Assembly: GCA_029204225.1 (NCBI GenBank)
Contig: CM055095.1
Coordinates: forward strand, 25,340,503-25,404,502
Length of the DNA: 64,000 nucleotides
From: Diphasiastrum complanatum
Lineage: Eukaryota > Streptophyta > Lycopodiopsida > Lycopodiales > Lycopodiaceae
Reading direction: 5' to 3'
The notes beneath the pieces are model-generated. The model was not told where the DNA came from. It worked only from the letters and a program-made list of their open reading frames with translations, and did no database searches. The translations under genes and the position numbers were made by a program. Below, piece after piece: positions 58,986-64,000 of this stretch; the stretch's first letter is position 1; each line of letters opens with the position of its first letter.

Positions 58986-59794
58986 TTAGCGACGGCAGAC
59001 AATGCCACGGCCTCCTGCGGTAGCTCCACCCAGTTCACTAGCACAAGAGATGGATGCAGGGTGCGTTGGTTCTGTGATGCTATCTGCCAAGGAGGCAAGA
59101 GATACTGAAGTAGATTTGAATTTTGATACAGCACAGTCGGGTTTCATCAAAGCCGACGCTGCAAAGTTGGATTCCCCTCCCATGATGGGCATGGCTACTC
59201 CCACCTTGACTGGGCTGCGGAAGGATGGCGCGTAAGTTTGGCCCAGCACGCCAGTCACATCGTCGGACAGGCCAAAAAACTTGAAGTTGATCTCCAGATG
59301 AGCGAAGCAATCCTCAGGTGTAATGCCATACCCGTGGATGCGGGATTCTTCCTCCAAGATGGGAACAACACGAGCAATGAGCTTGAAGCTCCCTGGCAAC
59401 TCCACAGTCATCGCATTTGTATCTGCAATGCGACTGATTTTAAGCTCAGCTGCATCCAGTTGGGATGCCCATGAAGCTCCCCTTTGCGCAGGAAGCAGCA
59501 CTGGGGTAGTGTCAAGGGTGAGAGTGATCTGATCCAGGGAGTCATCCCATATGGCTACCTTATTTGCACCGATGTAGAGCTGGTGGGATCCGAACATGAT
59601 GCCCAGAGACTGCACCCAAGTGAAGTCGCGTTTCCTGCCTGCTTTGCTTTTGCCGATGAAGTGGGCATTGATATGGAGGTTCGTGTCCGAGACAATGCAG
59701 AAGTCTGCGTCCTTTTTGCCATGGAAATAGAACATGATGCCATCGCCGCCGATGAAACGAGGATCCTGACACACAGCCCCAGGCTTGTCGCAAG
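58986..59794 (-). CDS. Root_cap gene exon 2
   Basis: From ACDKPGAVCQDP to ...GIVCRR and TAA, with one open frame of 269 residues containing all conserved Root_cap segments. Confidence 0.94.
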
Positions 59795-60167
59795 CTACAA
59801 AACATAAAACCTTCAAAATCTACAAATATTTGCATGTTGCATGCACTGATTGCATATGGCTTGCATGCATACAATATGAAATTGCATGCTCAGTTGTGAT
59901 ATGAACAGATATGTAATCTATAGATAGACTTAGCTTGGATTATGACATATGTATATTTTGATGGAGATGGGGTGTCTTACCGCAAATAGGCTTGCAGTAT
60001 GTGCAGTCGACTTCGCATTGTTTGGGGCAAGCAGCTGGGCACTTCTGCACCACTCCATAACAGCCTTTGAAGTATGGATCGGAACAGCTCGACGTCCATG
60101 CATCAGCTGCAGGCAACAGAAGACTTGCACTCACCAGCGCACACAGCAAGAGCACTATGGTATGCAT
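58986..60167 (-). CDS. Root_cap / LEA-related family secreted protein, two exons
   Basis: Exon 1 60167-59981 and exon 2 59794-58986 join (donor GTAAGA, acceptor TTTGTAG, phase 1) to give 331 residues. I chose the ATG at 60167 because it opens directly into a signal peptide (MHTIVLLLCALVSASLLLPA, cleavage about residue 22-23). Residues 26-71 are Cys-rich (CSDPYFKGCYGVVQKCPAAC, CEVDC..CKPIC). Then come the family's conserved segments: DPRFIGGDGIMFYFHGKKDA, DTNLHINAHFIG, FTWVQSLGIMFG, IWDDS, and the Root_cap core at about 198-250 (FKLIARVVPILEEESRIHGY, ITPEDCFAHLEINFKFFGLS, GVLGQTY). VAMPIMGG..F..S.L..PDC follows. The last 50 residues are Ser/Ala-rich and unconserved. Members are secreted plant proteins first described from root caps; the biochemical role is unknown. 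The gene appears intact. Confidence 0.94.
59828..59873. repeat. Intron copy of a 46-bp inverted repeat
   Basis: This lies within the 186-bp Root_cap intron (59795-59980). It is the reverse complement of 62081-62126, with about two mismatches. It is rich in GCATGC/TGCATG motifs. Confidence 0.88.
59981..60167 (-). CDS. Root_cap gene exon 1
   Basis: It encodes the signal peptide and most of the Cys-rich domain, ending ...CTYCKPIC plus one base. An in-frame ATG 40 codons upstream (60287) would place a non-signal sequence before the signal peptide, so it is disfavoured. Confidence 0.92.
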
Positions 60168-61500
60168 GCTACTAGACCTGATAGCTACAATGATAAATCC
60201 AACTGAACTCTCCACAGCCCCCACAGCACCAAATTCTATGACAGACTCAAAGAAAATTGGATGCTGCTCATTGCAGACTATCAGCAATGAATTGGGCTTA
60301 AATGGTGTTCAACTTTCCTTATCTCATCACACGTTTTCGAACCAGACGAAACTGATCACGGACTCTACAGGGCTACAGGCTATTCTTTGCTGGAGGTTGG
60401 AGGCTTGGAGCTTCCCCAATGCAGGCCGCTTGCAGCTTTGTGCGATAAAGGTAGTAAGTACACGAGCTGTATGCAAGGCAAGTGGCCCGTGGGTTGTACT
60501 CTTGTCAGATTGAGAGTGCTTTCATGTGATCCACTGAGAAAGTCAGATTCTATACACACTATACTTTAGGCCACTAGATCAGCTTCATACGACCTGCTTT
60601 TCAGTACATGAAATAAAACTGTTGTTGATTACCTCCTTAATTATGTTATTTGACGAGGAAGACAAAAACACAACTCTGAGCTATTTCTCAGTGTCTCACG
60701 CTTCCTGTCTAAATTTCTACCTGTGCTCGTAAAGAAGTTTCAAACCAGAACAAAACCCGCAAGATTTCTATGAAAGCAGCAAAAGTTTAGAATAAAACCT
60801 CAAAATGTGATATCTACAACTAAAACTAATTGATTTTGACCATTTAAAACCTGCAAATTTAAAAATGAAGCCCTTAAAATTAAAAAAATTGACCTGTCCA
60901 TATCAGGATCAAAACTGGCATAACAAATCAGGATCAAAACTGGCAATTGCTATCAATCATCTCTCTAATTTCGTGTACATCTCACGCGGGTCAACTTGTC
61001 ACATGTTCCTTTTGCTAAAATGACAGCCGGCATGATCCCCAACCTATGTCATCCACCATATTCCTATTGTCCCCATCACCAAGTCAATGTGATACAATAG
61101 TGTCATAGAAACTAATGGACTCCTATGATTGCTTAGCCTGAAACGGTGACCTGTAAGTGTTTGAAAGTGATGACATCTCCATATCCCACTCTCTCAATAA
61201 AACAAATTCTATCCAGATTTGGATATCATGATCCACTTACTAGTGAATTTTTTGATCACAAGAGACCTTGTGGCAAGACCTAGAGTTTTGTTGAGCTTCT
61301 TTGGAAAGGATGGTTGTGCCAAGACCTAGAGTTTTCTCAAGCTTCTTTGGAAAGGATGGTTGTCACCATGAGTAGTAAAATCTCTCTATTTATTTAAGGG
61401 CCATTACTCTTGTTTTTCTTGTAAACATCATCACGTCTTAAGTTCATGAGACCTCAAAAGGTAATTTCTTTTCCATTTTTTTTAAAAAACTTAGCAAATA
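60168..61500. other. Upstream region of the Root_cap gene
   Basis: It contains no other gene. TATA placement on the minus strand is not clear. CAAATCAGGATCAAAACTGGC repeats near 60900-60943. Confidence 0.45.
61272..61363. repeat. 46-bp tandem duplication
   Basis: Unit G(G/C)CAAGACCTAGAGTTTT...GGAAAGGATGGTTGT at 61272-61317 and 61318-61363, with a few differences. Confidence 0.88.
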
Positions 61501-61636
61501 GCTAAGACATTTTATCAAGTATGTAGGAAACTTGATATGCGATATAAAAACCATGATGATGTACAACATAATATTGAAATTCATGTAAATGCCGATTTTG
61601 GCAACTTAAACCAAATATGGGGGAACTTAACTTTTG

Positions 61637-61710
61637 GACACACATGCACATGGGCGCACGCGCACATACACACGCGCGCGCATGCGCACACACACACGCG
61701 CACGCGCGCG

Positions 61711-61746
<36 letters not shown>

Positions 61747-61759
61747 CTCTCTCTCTCTC
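61637..61759. repeat. Compound CA/CG/CT microsatellite
   Basis: A mixed (CA)n and (CG)n tract with ACACGCGCGCGCATGCGCAC-like runs is followed by (CA)n and then (CT)n. Most of it alternates purine and pyrimidine. ORFs across it (Cys/Val/Ala/Arg or His/Thr) are artefacts. Confidence 0.95.
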
Positions 61760-62149
61760 ATGGATAATACAACATTTTTAGCCTACTTTTCCCTTCTCAA
61801 ATTGTAGCGTTGCGGAATCACTTATGGACCAGGATTTATAATGGCAAATAACCTTGTTGAAACCCAAAAACCTTTTTTAACTTGTTCATGTGAAGATTAG
61901 TAAAATATTATCTTCCTATCTCGAGTTTGGGGCCATGTCCATGGTTATTCCCATTGTAATCTATGTTGTACATAAAAGGTATGTGAATTGAGCACATAAC
62001 CTTCTAGAATAGGTCGAGTTTGAGTTAGGTAGATTCAAATTTGATGACATGCAAAAGTTTAGATAGCATGCAATGTCTTTTTGTATGCATGCAAGCCACA
62101 TGCAATCAGTGCATGCAACATGCAAAGTGGTTTATGTGATGTACACATG
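61760..62149. other. Intergenic stretch with a CATGCA-rich inverted-repeat partner
   Basis: No ORF of note. 62081-62126 is the outer copy of the inverted repeat found in the Root_cap intron; nearby sequence to 62215 is also rich in ATGCA/CATGC words. Confidence 0.6.
62081..62126. repeat. Outer copy of the 46-bp inverted repeat
   Basis: TTGTATGCATGCAAGCCACA...TGCAACATGCAAAG is the reverse complement of 59828-59873, with about two mismatches. Confidence 0.88.
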
Positions 62150-64000
62150 TCCACATGTCTAGCCAATTTTATGAGTTGACATGCAGTACATGCAATATCC
62201 ATGCATGCAGTTACACATGTGGATCTCTGGTAGGTGAGTTAACTCAGTTAAGTCGACTTCCCATGCAACTCCACTGTAGGAATTCGAGTCTTTTTCATGT
62301 AGGGAAATCTTGGCATGTTTTGCCATATTGTGAATAATGAGATTTTGGTGTTTTGGACTCATTCTCTCTGTACCCGAGTTTTCTATCATTGATTTTCTCT
62401 CTCTACTTGAGAGCAGCCTGTTTTTCCCATATGGAGCACTTAGAATTACTTCTGACATTCAATTCTCATAGTAAGAAGTTAGATTTTTCAGTCAGATGTA
62501 TGCCATTGTGCCCTTGCCATAGATTTTTCAAGTATACTATTATCTGATCAATCTTGTGCAATCACACCACCTCAGTAAGATCCTGTAAGGTGTGTGGTGA
62601 AGTTCACACGTGATAAAAACTTCACATGGTATCAGAGCTTCATGCTTTGAAGAGGTGAGGGTGTATACATCAGATCAACAGTGCTTTTGCTTGTAAGAAC
62701 TTAGATTTGGGAGAGGGATTCAAACTCGTTGAGAAACAAGCTATATGTGGATCAAAACGATCCTGATCTGCTCTAGCAGGGCCCTGTATGGACAGAGAGC
62801 TCACACGTGTGAAATCAGCCCTCATTAATTGAGTGCTACTTCTCAAGGATTAATCCAAATTTGATGTATAGGTACTAAAGAGTAGAATGTGTTTCTCAAG
62901 TTTCTAAATCAATTTGATTTGTTTTCAGAAGAGTTTTAGGCAATCAGAGAGTTTGAGAGAGTACTCAACTCGTGGGATATGCCAAAGTGAGCACACATCA
63001 GTTCTTTTTACCAATTTTATCAATTTTCACCATCAATCAAGTAGAATTGGATAGAAGTGAGTATTCTGAGGTCTTAGACTTTCATTTCACACAAATTACT
63101 GTGTTTGAGTTGAAAGTAAGTTCCTAGAGAGTTTTTTAGTTCTTTGAACTCGTGGGAGAGATAGAATTCTTACTTGCATGTGCTTCATTTTTGTGACTAA
63201 AGCAAGATCCAAATTCAAGATAGATTGATTTTCTGTGTTGAGAGTTTGTTCTCACAATCAGTTGCTAGATTTCATAGGTTGGATCAACATCATCAGTGTT
63301 AGATCCTAGGTTGAGATAGCAAGCAACATCTTTCAACTCCATCTTTGTCATTACTAGAATTTCTCATAGAGAGGATTTCTTCATTTGGTTCACATTTCTT
63401 GGAGCATAGTGAGAGATTAACGACACGTCCGATGGATCGGGTTTATGTTTGAAGGCTCGTTCACGTCCGACGATGGATGCATCCGATGGAGGGAAGGCGT
63501 TTCTGGTTTATCCGATGGGATTAGTGCGAAGGCCTGGCTTATTGAATATAAATCAGAGGCCTTCAATCCGATGTGTTAATTTGATGTGCATCATGGATTG
63601 GATCAAAATTTATACGGATTTCATTAAAAAGGAGAAAACCCTTAGCATGGTTGAAAAGATTTATATAGACCTCTCAAATTATGCTAAACGAATTGCTGCT
63701 GAAGAAAGGTTTTGTAATAAGCATATTCGAAAAGTATTTGTCTGTCTGGAAAAAGAAAATGGTGACTCTTCTGCTGATACCCCTATCCCTACCACTGCTC
63801 CTACTTCACCTCACCCTTTGATATTTACCGAAGTCCTTGATGAAGACAATGCTTCTTAGTTAGAGTCCTTTTCACAGGAAATCTGTGATGTGGGAAATCA
63901 ATCTACCTTTGAATTTTGTCAGGCCAATAGTTGTCAAGTATCGTTGGTACCGAGTCGTATCATTGAGTTTAAATCTGCAAAGACTGCTTATAAACTTTAA
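62150..64000 (+). mobile_element. Start of a copia-type LTR element, runs off the window
   Basis: An LTR end, AAACTTCACA (62626), is followed directly by TGGTATCAGAGCTT (62627), a tRNA-Met primer site. A leader with CACACGTGTG at 62812 follows, then an ORF at 63449. The LTR start is not defined. No gag or pol domain is visible before the window ends, so the family rests on the LTR end, primer site and leader style. Confidence 0.6.
63449..63859 (+). CDS. Unidentified 136-codon ORF in the last LTR element
   Basis: The product has a basic start, a helical middle (IYTDFIKKEKTLSMVEKIYI, AEERFCNKHIRKVFVCLEKE) and a Pro/Thr-rich tail (TPIPTTAPTSPHP). No CCHC or UBN2 gag motif is present. It may be a gag-position ORF of a non-standard element or unrelated cargo. 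Confidence 0.35.
   Translation: MKARSRPTMDASDGGKAFLVYPMGLVRRPGLLNINQRPSIRCVNLMCIMDWIKIYTDFIKKEKTLSMVEKIYIDLSNYAKRIAAEERFCNKHIRKVFVCLEKENGDSSADTPIPTTAPTSPHPLIFTEVLDEDNAS

Noticed and set aside
58986-59235. Plus-strand ORFs opposite the Root_cap exon
   Set aside because: They are antisense shadows of a well-conserved minus-strand exon.
61502-61767. Cys/Val/Ala/Arg and His/Thr repeat ORFs
   Set aside because: They are translations of the CA/CG microsatellite.

Overview
The window is nuclear DNA of a land plant with a large, retrotransposon-filled genome. I see two intact host genes: one for a plastid-type carotenoid-isomerase family protein and one for a Root_cap family protein. Both have canonical GT..AG introns. 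Around them lie Ty1/copia and Ty3/gypsy elements, a tRNA-type SINE pair and long microsatellites, all AT-rich. Very long introns packed with gypsy elements fit a fern, gymnosperm or other large-genome vascular plant. I cannot name the species.

Layout. 1-4.7 kb: GC-richer direct repeat about 3.8 kb apart, probably the LTRs of a non-coding element, with internal tandem repeats. 4.7-7.0 kb: an unidentified ORF, a worn copia gag and an inverted SINE pair. 7.08-25.09 kb (+): a D27-like gene of seven exons and 302 codons, stretched to 18 kb. Intron 1 is a tandem array of its own 3' splice site. Intron 3 holds a gypsy element with exact target-site duplications. Intron 5 holds a second, related gypsy element in which pol is replaced by a repetitive ORF, plus an isolated gypsy LTR and a gypsy gag. 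25-29 kb: no recognisable gene, two repeats. 29-41 kb: copia fragments in both orientations, including two 700-bp LTRs facing each other around a decayed coiled-coil ORF. 41.3-55.9 kb: an old minus-strand copia element split by two younger complete copia elements, B (42,708-48,942, minus, almost identical LTRs) and C (49,031-55,245, plus). Each has a perfect 5-bp duplication, and they sit 83 bp apart. 56-58.9 kb: (AT)65 and unrecognised DNA. 58.99-60.17 kb (-): a two-exon Root_cap family gene. 60.2-64 kb: microsatellites, a short inverted repeat matching the Root_cap intron, and the start of another copia-type element.

The two host genes show no functional link; the rest is mostly the history of element insertion. 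The observations I rate highest are: the palindrome CACACGTGTG recurring in LTRs and leaders of several different copia families; the array of 3' splice-site copies in D27-like intron 1; LTRs that end AGTTA...TAACT instead of TG...CA; and the pol-less gypsy derivative with its repeat-built ORF. All coordinates were read by eye; no database search or alignment program was used.
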